A stretch of 53,223 bases of DNA from Firmicutes bacterium UBA2598 (lineage in GTDB: Bacteria > Bacillota > PH28-bin88), in contig DDKM01000021.1 of assembly GCA_002339345.1 (NCBI GenBank), positions 11,007-64,229 of the forward strand, read 5' to 3'. Below are positions 16,972-25,588 of this stretch, piece by piece; within the stretch, counting starts at the first letter, position 1, and the number at the start of each line of letters is the position of its first letter. The position numbers were made by a program, and so were the translations under genes. The notes beneath the pieces were generated by a model that was not told where the DNA came from, did no database searches, and saw only the letters and a list, made by a program, of their open reading frames with translations.

Positions 16972-17997
16972 TTGGATAAAAGACCTGTTATTGCCATCAC
17001 CGTAGGGGATCCCGGCGGTATTGGACCGGAGATCACCGCCAAGGCCCTGGCCCTGCCGGAAATCTATGAAATATGCCGGCCGCTGGTCATTGGCGATAGT
17101 GGGCTGATGTGCGAGGCAGCCCGGATTGCCGGGGTGGACCTGGGTGTACGGGCGGTGGCCCACCCCGCTGAGGGTACTTACCACTTGGGGGTCATGGACG
17201 TGCTGGACATGCAGAACGTGGACCTGGCCCAGTTGCAATATGGCAAGGTCACCAAACTGGGCGGGGCCGCCTGTTTCCAGTATATCACCAAGGGTATTGC
17301 CCTGGCCCTGCAATCGGAAGTGGATGCCGTCTGCACCGGGCCCATCCACAAGGAGGCCGTCAACCTGGCCGGCCATCACTACGCCGGTCATACCGAGATC
17401 TTTGCCGATTACACCAAAACCAGGGATTACTGCATGATGCTCATTGACCGGAACTTCCGGGTTTCCCATGTCACCACCCATGTGGCTTTAAGCCAGGTGC
17501 CGGAACTGGTGAAAAAGGAGCGGGTACTGCGGGTCATCGAGCTTACCCACCAAGCGGTGCAAAAGCTTGGGGTGGCCAATCCCCGCATTGCCGTGGCTGG
17601 CCTGAACCCCCACGCCGGTGATGGCGGTCTCTTTGGTCGGGAGGAAATCGAGGAGATCATCCCCGCCGTAGAGGAAGCCCGTAACCGCAACATGGTGGTG
17701 GACGGGCCTATTCCACCGGATACCGTTTTTGTGAAAATGAGCGGTGGGCAGTATGACGCTGTGGTGGCCATGTACCATGACCAGGGCCACATCCCAGTCA
17801 AGATGGTGGGATTCAAGTATGACGATGTCACCTGCACCTGGGGGGCTATGGCAGGTATCAACGTGACCCTGGGTCTGCCCATCATCCGTACCTCGGTGGA
17901 CCACGGGGTGGCCTTCGGCAAGGCGGGGAAAGGAACCGCCAACCCCGAAAGCATGATTGACGCCCTGAAGGTTGCCGCCCAATTGGCAGGTCGTTAG
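16972..17997 (+). CDS. pdxA2: PdxA2-type 4-phospho-sugar-acid dehydrogenase
   Basis: The protein belongs to the 4-hydroxythreonine-4-phosphate dehydrogenase family; in the PdxA2 branch it oxidises the 3-OH of 4-phospho-D-threonate or -erythronate, and the product decarboxylates to dihydroxyacetone phosphate. It starts RPVIAITVGDPGGIGPEI. Metal-binding His residues are in SHVTTHVAL, GLNPHAGDGG and MYHDQGHIPVKM; the C-terminus GTANPESMIDAL is conserved. The TTG start lies 15 bases after the kinase. Pairing with the kinase, and the absence of other vitamin B6 genes, favours PdxA2 over biosynthetic PdxA. Confidence 0.92.
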   Translation: MDKRPVIAITVGDPGGIGPEITAKALALPEIYEICRPLVIGDSGLMCEAARIAGVDLGVRAVAHPAEGTYHLGVMDVLDMQNVDLAQLQYGKVTKLGGAACFQYITKGIALALQSEVDAVCTGPIHKEAVNLAGHHYAGHTEIFADYTKTRDYCMMLIDRNFRVSHVTTHVALSQVPELVKKERVLRVIELTHQAVQKLGVANPRIAVAGLNPHAGDGGLFGREEIEEIIPAVEEARNRNMVVDGPIPPDTVFVKMSGGQYDAVVAMYHDQGHIPVKMVGFKYDDVTCTWGAMAGINVTLGLPIIRTSVDHGVAFGKAGKGTANPESMIDALKVAAQLAGR

Positions 17998-18012
17998 AAG
18001 GGAGGGAAAGGA

Positions 18013-19314
18013 TTGCGGACCAACCTGGAACTGCCCTACGGCAATGGCAAAATGGACTTCAGCATGCCATCAGGGAACCTGGCGGCAGTGCTGTCACCGG
18101 CAGCGGTACTGAAGGTGCCGGATACCGTGGCCGAGGTGCACAGGGCGCTGGCCAGCCCCATCGGCTGCCCGCCCCTTAAGGAACTGGTAACTCCCGGTAG
18201 CAGGGTGGTGCTGTTGTGTGATGACAACACCCGCCTGACACCGGCCCACATTATCCTCCCGGCCATCCTGGATCAACTGGCGGAAGCCGGGGTGCAGGCA
18301 CAGAACATCAAGATCCTCATGGCCCTGGGCACCCACCGGCCCATGACCCCAGCGGAATTGCGGGAGAAGCTGGGGGAGGCCGTCCTGGCAAGGGTGGAGG
18401 CCATCAACCACGATTTTCGCAACCCTGCCGCGTTGTATGATTTCGGTCTGACCGCCAACGGCACACCGGTCAAGGTGAACCGGCTGGTGCTGGAAGCGGA
18501 TGTGGCCATCGGCATCGGCAGTATCGTACCCCATCACATTCCCGGGTATAGCGGCGGTGCCAAGATTGTCCAGCCAGGGATCTGCGGTGAGGATACCACC
18601 GCCGCTACCCACCTCCTGAGTGTGCGTACCAGGCGGAACATGCTGGGGATCACGGAAAACGCTGTGCGGGAGGAGATGGAGGACATTGCCGAACGGGCCG
18701 GTGTCCGCTATGTCTTCAACATGGTACTGGACCGGGGGGGGAGGGTGGTGAAGGCCTTTTTTGGTGACATGCGCCAGGCTTTCCGGGCCGGCGTGGAAAC
18801 CAGCCGGGGCGTTTTTGGTATTTGCGCCCCCGGCCGGACTCCCATCGTGCTGGCCAGTTCCCACCCCTGTGATCTGGAATTCTGGCAGGCCCACAAAACC
18901 CTCTACCCCTGTGATATGCTGGTGGAGGAGGGAGGCACCATCATCATCGTTACCCCCTGCCCCGAGGGGGTGGCGGTCACCCATCCGGATTTGCTGCATT
19001 TTGCGGCCCAGAGCCCGGAAGACATCGATGCCCAGATCCGGGAGGGCCGTATTGCGGACCAGGTGGCCGGTGCCCTGGCTCTGGCCTGGGCCAAGGTGCG
19101 GCGCCATGCCGAGGTCTGCCTGGTGTCCCACGGGGTCAGTCCCCAAGATGCCGCTGCCTTGGGCTTTACCCATGCCGCCACCGTCGCCGAGGCGCTGGAA
19201 CGGGCCTGGGCGCGCCTGGAGAACCAGGCCCTGGTGACGGTGCTTACCCACGGCGCGGACACCCTGCCCCTGCTGCCCAATGAACTGGCCGCCGATGGCA
19301 ATGGAGGAACTTGA
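18013..19314 (+). CDS. larA: LarA-type nickel-pincer 2-hydroxyacid racemase/epimerase
   Basis: LarA inverts the C2 configuration of 2-hydroxyacids by hydride transfer through the nickel-pincer nucleotide. All residues defined in Lactiplantibacillus LarA are present at almost the same numbers: Asp and Arg in DDNTR (71-74), His108 in GTHRPM, His174 in VPHHIPGYSGGAK, Lys184 (cofactor attachment) and His200 (nickel ligand). Length of 433 residues is typical. It starts with TTG after GGAGGG, 15 bases from pdxA2. In this operon it might interconvert C2 epimers such as threonate and erythronate. The cofactor genes larB, larC and larE are not in the window. Confidence 0.92.
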   Translation: MRTNLELPYGNGKMDFSMPSGNLAAVLSPAAVLKVPDTVAEVHRALASPIGCPPLKELVTPGSRVVLLCDDNTRLTPAHIILPAILDQLAEAGVQAQNIKILMALGTHRPMTPAELREKLGEAVLARVEAINHDFRNPAALYDFGLTANGTPVKVNRLVLEADVAIGIGSIVPHHIPGYSGGAKIVQPGICGEDTTAATHLLSVRTRRNMLGITENAVREEMEDIAERAGVRYVFNMVLDRGGRVVKAFFGDMRQAFRAGVETSRGVFGICAPGRTPIVLASSHPCDLEFWQAHKTLYPCDMLVEEGGTIIIVTPCPEGVAVTHPDLLHFAAQSPEDIDAQIREGRIADQVAGALALAWAKVRRHAEVCLVSHGVSPQDAAALGFTHAATVAEALERAWARLENQALVTVLTHGADTLPLLPNELAADGNGGT

Positions 19315-19382
19315 AACCTGAAGGTTTTTCAGGAATTGTGTCGAAATGCCATTGTTCGGTTTGTAAAAGGAGGGACCGCCGG

Positions 19383-20219
19383 ATGTCCAAGAAAAAGGTC
19401 AATGTAATTCAGCTGAAGGAAATGAAACAGACTGGGCAGAAATTCCATATGGTCACCGCCTACGATTACCCCACCGCCATGCTGGTGGACAGATCGGAGG
19501 TGGAACTGATCCTGGTAGGGGACTCCCTTGGGATGACCGTCCTGGGCTACAACAGCACGGTGCCGGTGACCATGGAGGAAATGCTGCACCACATCAAAGC
19601 GGTGGTGCGGGGAGCCCCCAACACCTTTATCGTAGGCGACATGCCTTTTGGTTCCTACAATGAAAGCAAGGAACAGGCGGTGCGTAACGCCAACCGCATT
19701 ATGAAGGAAGGTGGGGCGGACTGTGTTAAGCTGGAGGGCGGCCAGGACATGGCAAAAACCGTCCGGGCCATTGTCAAGGCGGGCATCCCGGTGATGGGGC
19801 ACATCGGCTTGACCCCCCAGACCGCTTCCCAGCTGGGCGGGTTCAAGGTGCAGGGTAAGGACGCCGAAAGCGCCCAAAAACTCATCGACGACGCCAAGAG
19901 CCTGGAGGAGGCGGGTGCCTTTGCGGTGGTGGTGGAGTGTGTACCCACACCCATTTCCAAGCTGATTACGGCAAAGGTGTCCATTCCCACCATCGGCATT
20001 GGCGCCGGCATCGAATGTGACGCCCAGGTGCTGGTGTTCCATGACATGATGGGCCTTTTCGACCGTTTCACCCCCAAATTTGTCAAACAGTACGCCAACC
20101 TCTCCCCGGTCATTGTGGAGGCCCTCAATACGTGGGTGCAAGAGGTGCGTTCCGGCCAGTTCCCGGAGGAGAAGCACAGCTTTACCTTCAAGGCGGAAGG
20201 CCTGGACAGGCTTTACTAA
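19383..20219 (+). CDS. panB: 3-methyl-2-oxobutanoate hydroxymethyltransferase (first copy)
   Basis: PanB transfers hydroxymethyl from 5,10-methylene-THF to 2-ketoisovalerate, giving ketopantoate; the reaction is reversible. Visible are the TAYDYPTAMLVD block, VGDSLGMTVLGYNSTVPVTMEEM (Mg site), GGADCVKLEGG, MGHIGLTPQ and IGIGAGIECDAQVLVFHDMMGLF. From the ATG at 19383, preceded by AAAGGAGGG, it has 278 residues, the usual length; the frame runs 24 codons further 5' without support. It sits between larA and panE in the sigma-54 operon, an unusual place for a biosynthetic enzyme. A second copy is at 32602-33456. Confidence 0.95.
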   Translation: MSKKKVNVIQLKEMKQTGQKFHMVTAYDYPTAMLVDRSEVELILVGDSLGMTVLGYNSTVPVTMEEMLHHIKAVVRGAPNTFIVGDMPFGSYNESKEQAVRNANRIMKEGGADCVKLEGGQDMAKTVRAIVKAGIPVMGHIGLTPQTASQLGGFKVQGKDAESAQKLIDDAKSLEEAGAFAVVVECVPTPISKLITAKVSIPTIGIGAGIECDAQVLVFHDMMGLFDRFTPKFVKQYANLSPVIVEALNTWVQEVRSGQFPEEKHSFTFKAEGLDRLY

Positions 20220-20316
20220 GATTCATGGTACCGATGGGCTAGACCACCATGTCATGCTGTAGCACAGGCTTGCCCATGATTTCCTTGGCAGGGTGGATTA
20301 TGAGGAGATGGTCAAT

Positions 20317-21231
20317 GTGAAGGTTGCAGTAATCGGTTCCGGCGCCATGGGCTGTCTTTACGGCGGTTACCTGGCCCGATCAGGTGTGGAAACCTGGCTG
20401 TACGATGTATGGCCCGAACACGTGCAGACCATGCGAGAGCGCGGGCTGATCATTGAGGACCGGGACGGTGAACACACCATTCCCGTCCGGGCCACCCTGG
20501 ATGTGGTGGAGATCGGAGTGGTGGACCTGATGATCATTTTTGTCAAGTCCACCCAGACCGCCCTGGCGGTGGAAAATGCCCGCAGCTGCATCGGGCCGGA
20601 TACCCTGGTGTTGACACTGCAAAACGGTCTGGGCAACATCGAGGCCATCACCGCCCATGTGGATAGCCGGCAGGTGCTGGCGGGGGTGACCTCCAATGGG
20701 TGTACCCTGCTGGGACCCGGACGCATCAGGCATGCCGGGGTGGGTACCACCCATATCGGACCGGTGACCGGTGTGATGACACCGGCTGTGGCAGGGGTGG
20801 TGGACCTGTTCAACGGGGCAGGCCTCACCACCGAGGCATCCCCCAATGCCGTGGGCATGTTGTGGACCAAGCTGGTCACCAATGTGGGCATCAACGCCCT
20901 TACCGCCATTACTGGTCTTTTGAACGGTCAACTGCTGGAACATTCCGAACTGCTGGAAATCATGGATGGGGCCATCGCTGAGGTGGAAAGGGTAGCCGTT
21001 GCCCGGGGCATCCGGCTGGAGGTGGAGGATCCTAAAGGCCATGTCCGGCAGGTCTGCCGGGCGACCGCCGCCAACCGTTCCTCCATGCTGCAGGATGTGT
21101 CCAATAAGCGCCGGACGGAAATTGATGCCATCAATGGGGCAGTGGTTCGGGAGGCTACAGATCTCAATATCAACGTACCTTATAACCGGATTCTCACAAA
21201 TCTGGTTAAGGTAATAGAAAAAACCTATTGA
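20317..21231 (+). CDS. panE: 2-dehydropantoate 2-reductase family protein
   Basis: PanE/ApbA reduces ketopantoate to D-pantoate with NADPH; relatives act on other branched 2-keto acids. The Rossmann motif VIGSGAMGCLYGGYL is at the N-terminus, LTLQNGLGN lies mid-domain, and the C-terminal domain has the catalytic Lys in MLWTKLVTNVGINALTA and SSMLQDVSNKRRTEIDAINGAVV. I chose the GTG at 20317 because GAGGAG lies nine bases before it; upstream ATGs overlap that site. The protein has 304 residues. A 97-base gap separates it from panB, and a TRAP binding-protein gene follows after 11 bases. Whether it works in synthesis or oxidises pantoate here is open. Confidence 0.9.
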   Translation: MKVAVIGSGAMGCLYGGYLARSGVETWLYDVWPEHVQTMRERGLIIEDRDGEHTIPVRATLDVVEIGVVDLMIIFVKSTQTALAVENARSCIGPDTLVLTLQNGLGNIEAITAHVDSRQVLAGVTSNGCTLLGPGRIRHAGVGTTHIGPVTGVMTPAVAGVVDLFNGAGLTTEASPNAVGMLWTKLVTNVGINALTAITGLLNGQLLEHSELLEIMDGAIAEVERVAVARGIRLEVEDPKGHVRQVCRATAANRSSMLQDVSNKRRTEIDAINGAVVREATDLNINVPYNRILTNLVKVIEKTY

Positions 21232-21242
21232 GGAGGGTAACT

Positions 21243-22262
21243 ATGAAGAAGGCTCTGGTTTTGGCTCTGCTCCTGGTTTTGGTGGCCGGACTGGTCGCCG
21301 GGTGTGGTGGCAGCAAGCAGCCGGCGGATTCCGGCAAGCCCGCCGATACCAAGAAGGAGGTGCTGGTGCTGAAGGCGGGTCACTCGGTAGCGGAAACCCA
21401 TCCCTACCACCTTGGTCTGTTAAAGTTCAAGGAACTCATTGAAGCCGGCACCAACGGTGCAGTGGAACTGCAAATTTTCCCCGCCTCCTCCCTCGGTGCC
21501 GAGCGGGAACTGATTGAAGGCATGCAAATCGGCAGTGTTGACGTAGTGCTTTCCTCCACCGGTCCCATCGGCGGTTTCGCACCTAAAATGGGTGTAGTGG
21601 ACCTGCCCTTCCTGTTCCGGGACAATGAGCATGCCTACAAGGTGCTGGATGGACCCATCGGTGACAGCCTGCTGAAAGAGCTGGAAACCGCCGGGATCAT
21701 CGGACTGGCCTTCTGGGAGAACGGTTTCCGTAATATCACCAACAACAAGCGGGAAGTGAAGACCCCTGCCGATCTGAAGGGCTTGAAACTCCGGACCATG
21801 GAAAACCCGGTACACATGGCTACCTTCAAACAACTGGGCGCCGACCCGACCCCCATGGCCTTCTCTGAACTGTTCACCGCCCTACAGACTGGCGCCATGG
21901 ACGGACAGGAAAACCCCATTCCCATCATCTATAACAGCCGTTTCTATGAAGTTCAGAAGTATGTATCCCTGACCGGCCACTTCTATTCCCCGGCTCCCCT
22001 GATGGTCAGCAAGATCACCTGGGATAAGCTGACCGCCGAGCAGAAGGAAGTATTCAAGCGGGCTGCCAAGGAAGGTGCCGCCTATCAGCGGGGACTCATC
22101 GCCGCCCAGACCGCCGAGCAGGTGGATAAGCTAAAGGAAAAGGGCATGATTGTCACCGAAGTGGACAAAAACCTGTTCCTGGAAGCCACCAAGCCGGTTT
22201 ACGCCCAGTTCGAGAGCAAGTTTGGCAAGGACCTGATCGAACAAATCCTCAATACCCGGTAA
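21243..22262 (+). CDS. dctP: TRAP transporter solute-binding lipoprotein DctP (copy 1)
   Basis: This is the extracytoplasmic binding protein of a TRAP transporter for an organic acid. It has a lipoprotein signal with lipobox LVAGC (Cys21). Conserved DctP blocks follow: AETHPYHLGLLKFKELIE, GLKLRTMENPVHMATFKQLG with the carboxylate-binding Arg, ADPTPMAFSELFTALQTGAMDGQENP and VQKYVSLTGHFY. Length is 339 residues; start ATG after GGAGGG. It is closely similar to the second copy at 31452-32468, with long identical stretches such as GADPTPMAF and SLTGHFY, so both probably bind related ligands. Confidence 0.95.
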   Translation: MKKALVLALLLVLVAGLVAGCGGSKQPADSGKPADTKKEVLVLKAGHSVAETHPYHLGLLKFKELIEAGTNGAVELQIFPASSLGAERELIEGMQIGSVDVVLSSTGPIGGFAPKMGVVDLPFLFRDNEHAYKVLDGPIGDSLLKELETAGIIGLAFWENGFRNITNNKREVKTPADLKGLKLRTMENPVHMATFKQLGADPTPMAFSELFTALQTGAMDGQENPIPIIYNSRFYEVQKYVSLTGHFYSPAPLMVSKITWDKLTAEQKEVFKRAAKEGAAYQRGLIAAQTAEQVDKLKEKGMIVTEVDKNLFLEATKPVYAQFESKFGKDLIEQILNTR

Positions 22263-22290
22263 TTGCTGTTTGAAATTCATAAGGGTAAAG

Positions 22291-22321
22291 ACAGTGGGCG
22301 GGAAGCCATCCCGCCCACTGT
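22291..22321 (+). terminator. dctP-dctQ intercistronic hairpin (partial terminator or mRNA stabiliser)
   Basis: ACAGTGGGCGGGA (22291-22303) and TCCCGCCCACTGT (22309-22321) form a perfect 13-bp stem without a following T-run. It probably keeps binding-protein mRNA in excess over the membrane subunits rather than ending the operon. Confidence 0.6.
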
Positions 22322-22340
22322 TTACAGAGGGGGTGCATCA

Positions 22341-22817
22341 ATGCAGTGGATCATTAAGGGTATCGATCAGATTAACCGTTTGGTGACCTGGGTGGTGGTG
22401 CTCATGTTTGCCATCATGTCGGTGGTGGTGTTCGCCCAGGTTTTCTACCGGTTTGTGCTGGAAGCCCCCCTGACCTGGTCGGAAGAGGTGGCCCGGTATC
22501 TGATGGTATGGATCACCTTTCTGGGGGCCAGCCTGGGTGTGCGCAAAAAGGCGCTCATCGGTATGGAAGTGGCGGTTAATTTCCTGCCCCCCGCCTTGAA
22601 AAGGGTGGCGCTCAACCTGGTTAGCCTCCTTGCCGTCTGTTTCCTGGCGGTGGTGTTTTATTACGGTGTAAAAATGACCGGAGTCACCGCCAGACAGCTG
22701 TCCCCGGCCATGCAGATCTCCATGTCCTGGCCCTATGCGGCGGTGCCGGTGGGTGCGGCATTGATGCTGCTAAACACCATTGCCGTAACTCTGGAACGAT
22801 GGGAGGGGCAGCGTTAA
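22341..22817 (+). CDS. dctQ: TRAP transporter small permease DctQ (copy 1)
   Basis: This is the four-helix small membrane subunit that pairs with DctM. Signature residues are in EAPLTWSEEVARYLMVWITFLGASLGVRKKALIGMEV. The length of 158 residues from the ATG at 22341, after AGAGGGGGTG, is typical; the frame is open 26 codons further 5' through the hairpin but unsupported. The stop abuts the dctM start. Confidence 0.93.
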   Translation: MQWIIKGIDQINRLVTWVVVLMFAIMSVVVFAQVFYRFVLEAPLTWSEEVARYLMVWITFLGASLGVRKKALIGMEVAVNFLPPALKRVALNLVSLLAVCFLAVVFYYGVKMTGVTARQLSPAMQISMSWPYAAVPVGAALMLLNTIAVTLERWEGQR

Positions 22818-24101
22818 ATGGCCGTTATTCTGTTAATTGGGCTGCTGGTCTTTTTCCTTTTAAATGTTCCCATCGCCTTTTCCCTGGGCGCCGCCTCCAC
22901 CTTGGCCCTGGTGTACCAGGGGAAAGTGCCGCTGACCCTGATTGCCCAGCGGATGTTTGCCGCAGTGGACTCCTTCCCCCTCATGGCCATTCCCTTCTTC
23001 ATCCTGGCCGGTAACTTGATGGAAAACGGCGGCATTTCCCGCCGGCTCATCCGGTTTGCCACCTGCCTGGTGGGCAGGATCACCGGCGGGCTGGCCCTGG
23101 TGACGGTGGCTACCTGTATGTTCTTTGCCGCCATTTCCGGATCCAGTGCAGCCACCGCGGCAGCCATCGGTTCCATTCTGATTCCGGCCATGGTCCGGCG
23201 GGGCTATAACATCAACTTTGCCTCCGCCACCGTGGCTTCCTCGGGTGAGCTGGGGGTGATCATCCCGCCCAGCATCCCCATGGTGCTGTTCGGTGTGCTG
23301 GCAGAACAGTCCATCGGCACCATCTTTATTGCCGGCATCATGCCCGGCATCCTCATTGCCGGCACCCTGACCCTGGTGGCTTATATCATCTCCAAAAAAC
23401 ACGGATATGTGGGTACCGACCGGGCCACCCTGGCGGAAACCTGGGTGGCATTCAAGGATGCCATTCTGGCCCTGTTAATGCCCCTGATTATCCTGGGCGG
23501 TATTTACGGCGGTGTGTTCACACCCACCGAGGCCGCCGTGGTGGCGGTATTCTACGGGCTCATCGTCGGCCTGTTCATCTACCGGGAGACCAAGATCAGC
23601 GACTTGAAAAACATCCTGGCTTCATCCGCCATCACCACTTCGGTGATCATGATCATCATCGCCAATGCCTCGCTGTTCGGCTGGATCATGACCAGGGAGC
23701 GGGTGCCCCAGATGATCGCCGAGTTCTTCCTGTCCATTTCCAGCGATCCGCTGGTGTTCCTGCTTTTGGTTAACCTCCTGCTACTGTTTATCGGCACCAT
23801 GTTTGAAACGTCGGCGGCGCTGATCATCCTTACCCCGCTCTTATTCCCCATCGCGGTACAGCTGGGGGTTCACCCCATCCACTTCGGGATGATCATGATC
23901 GTCAACCTGGCGGTGGGCATGGTGACCCCACCTTTGGGCATCAACCTCTTTGTCACCTGCAACATCGCCAAGATCCGCATCGAGGACATGGCCCGCATGC
24001 TGGTACCATACCTGGCGGTGCTGATCCTGGACATCTTCATCATTACCTACGTACCGTGGATCACCCTCTGGCTGCCCACCGTGCTGGGACTGTTCAAGTG
24101 A
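22818..24101 (+). CDS. dctM: TRAP transporter large permease DctM (copy 1)
   Basis: This is the large membrane subunit with about 12 helices that carries out sodium-driven uptake. Typical blocks are FPLMAIPFFILAGNLMENGGISRRLI, ISGSSAATAAAIGSILIPAM, GVIIPPSIPMV, GGIYGGVFTPTEAAVVAVFYG and HFGMIMIVNLAVGMVTPPLGINLFV. It has 427 residues and begins at the base after the dctQ stop. It is the last gene of the sigma-54 operon and is followed by a strong bidirectional terminator. Confidence 0.95.
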   Translation: MAVILLIGLLVFFLLNVPIAFSLGAASTLALVYQGKVPLTLIAQRMFAAVDSFPLMAIPFFILAGNLMENGGISRRLIRFATCLVGRITGGLALVTVATCMFFAAISGSSAATAAAIGSILIPAMVRRGYNINFASATVASSGELGVIIPPSIPMVLFGVLAEQSIGTIFIAGIMPGILIAGTLTLVAYIISKKHGYVGTDRATLAETWVAFKDAILALLMPLIILGGIYGGVFTPTEAAVVAVFYGLIVGLFIYRETKISDLKNILASSAITTSVIMIIIANASLFGWIMTRERVPQMIAEFFLSISSDPLVFLLLVNLLLLFIGTMFETSAALIILTPLLFPIAVQLGVHPIHFGMIMIVNLAVGMVTPPLGINLFVTCNIAKIRIEDMARMLVPYLAVLILDIFIITYVPWITLWLPTVLGLFK

Positions 24102-24205
24102 CCGGGGTCAAGGAACGTGGATATTGGATTATTCCCCTATGGCGAACCGCTCACCTGGCCTTGGATAGACTTAACGGATAGGTAAAGCAAATTCGGGAAA
24201 ATGGA

Positions 24206-24242
24206 AAGGGCCGGCGCCTCCAATGCGCCGGCCCCTTTTTGT
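24206..24242. terminator. bidirectional terminator between the two converging operons
   Basis: AGGGCCGGCGC (24207-24217) pairs with GCGCCGGCCCCT (24225-24236), followed by TTTTTG on the plus strand. Read on the minus strand the same stem is followed by CTTTCCATTTTCC. Confidence 0.85.
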
Positions 24243-24331
24243 TGTTGTCCAGCAGTGCGGCCGCTCGCCCACTGGGCGAAGAACTGCCCCAAGGAAGCTA
24301 TTACCAAAACTTCTATGGCAAGTTGTTCTTC

Positions 24332-25588
24332 CTAACCCTCCAGCACCAGGTTGCCGCTGGCGTCAAACACCATGGGATGGGGTGCACTCAAGATCTCCAC
24401 GTTTGCGTTGCCCGCCGCTTCCGCCAACAGGCCTTCGGAAATATAAATTTCCCCGATTTCCAGGGTGTTTTTGATCACCACCAGCCGGACCTCCGCCGGG
24501 GGCACCGGCCGCCCGCAGGTCTTCATGGCCACCTGGATGGCGTGGGCGTCATCGGGCTGGATAATGGGAATAAATCCCCTTTCCAGGAATCCGGTGGTGA
24601 TGACATTGGCGTAGGTGGTTTCCATATCCATTTTGTCCACCAGCCGTTTGGTAACCACATCGGCGGTGCCGATACCCAGGGCATTGCCGTGGCTTTCTTC
24701 CGTCAGGTCCAGGGCCACCACCCGGGCAATATCCGGGGTGGGGACGTCCGCCTGGCCGCGGATGCGTACACGCCCGGTGATGTTGGTATCCATGCCGGTG
24801 CCGCTCAAATTTTTACCCATCTCCCGGACCACCAGCACATCCAGCACCGGGAAGGGCAGGGCGGGCAACATAGCCTTGCTTTCCACCAGCAGTTCCTTTT
24901 CCCGTTCCTCCATTTCACCGGGCAGCAGGCCGATGATGCGGGCGGTCTGGTCATAGGCGTTTTCCAGCACCGCAAAGCCCATCAAAATGGGTAGATGGGC
25001 CAGCCCGGTACGGGCCACCTCCGGCATTAATTCCGCCAGCCCCCCGGCACCGTAGCTGTGTAAGAGCTCCGCCGCTGCCCGCTTACCAAGGCCGATGGCG
25101 ATCATTTTCATCAGGCCGCTTTCCAGCGGTCCGTGGAAATCGGTATGGGCCTTGATGCGGTTTAACAGGATAATCCCGTCGGCCCGGGCGGCATGGGTGT
25201 CCACATATACCGGCAGGCCGCCGGGAGTATGGGCCACCACCACCGTGGCCATGTCCGACAGGATGGGAATACCCATGGTTTCCTCGGTGATACCATAGGA
25301 GGCCAGCACCTCCCGCTGACCGGCGGCGGTAGCTCCCCCGTGGCTGCCCATGGAGGGGATGATAAAAGGCTCTCCGCCAGCTTCCCTGACCAGATCCACC
25401 AGATTTTTCACCATCAAGGCAATATTGGCGATCCCGCGGCTACCCACCGCCAGGGCGATGCGCTGGCCGGGGCGGATGTTGTGCTGGATCTTGCGGAACT
25501 CAGTGGCTATGGTGCCGGGAATATCGGTAAGCTGGGATGCCGGGAATTTCAGGGCTGCCCGGACCAGCCGGGGAAAACTAGCACTCAT
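24332..25588 (-). CDS. divergent LarA-like (DUF2088) protein
   Basis: The 418-residue protein contains the lactate-racemase N-terminal (DUF2088) fold but lacks the DDxTR motif of classical LarA, having VGSRGI instead. His83 (MGSHGGATAAGQ), His148 (NRIKAHTDF), Lys161 (SGLMKMIAIGLGK) and His177 (ELLHSYG) can be matched to LarA His108, His174, Lys184 and His200. The Lys-to-His spacing of 16 equals that in LarA, so a nickel-pincer cofactor may bind. It is the last gene of the IclR-controlled operon, its ATG directly abutting the end of the glcF-like gene. It probably racemises or epimerises the 2-hydroxyacid handled by GlcDE/GlcF; the substrate is unknown. Confidence 0.82.
   Translation of the reverse strand: MSASFPRLVRAALKFPASQLTDIPGTIATEFRKIQHNIRPGQRIALAVGSRGIANIALMVKNLVDLVREAGGEPFIIPSMGSHGGATAAGQREVLASYGITEETMGIPILSDMATVVVAHTPGGLPVYVDTHAARADGIILLNRIKAHTDFHGPLESGLMKMIAIGLGKRAAAELLHSYGAGGLAELMPEVARTGLAHLPILMGFAVLENAYDQTARIIGLLPGEMEEREKELLVESKAMLPALPFPVLDVLVVREMGKNLSGTGMDTNITGRVRIRGQADVPTPDIARVVALDLTEESHGNALGIGTADVVTKRLVDKMDMETTYANVITTGFLERGFIPIIQPDDAHAIQVAMKTCGRPVPPAEVRLVVIKNTLEIGEIYISEGLLAEAAGNANVEILSAPHPMVFDASGNLVLEG

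Noticed and set aside
18094..19251. 385-codon minus-strand frame over larA
   Set aside because: It is a shadow of larA, whose active-site residues are fully conserved; there is no ribosome site.
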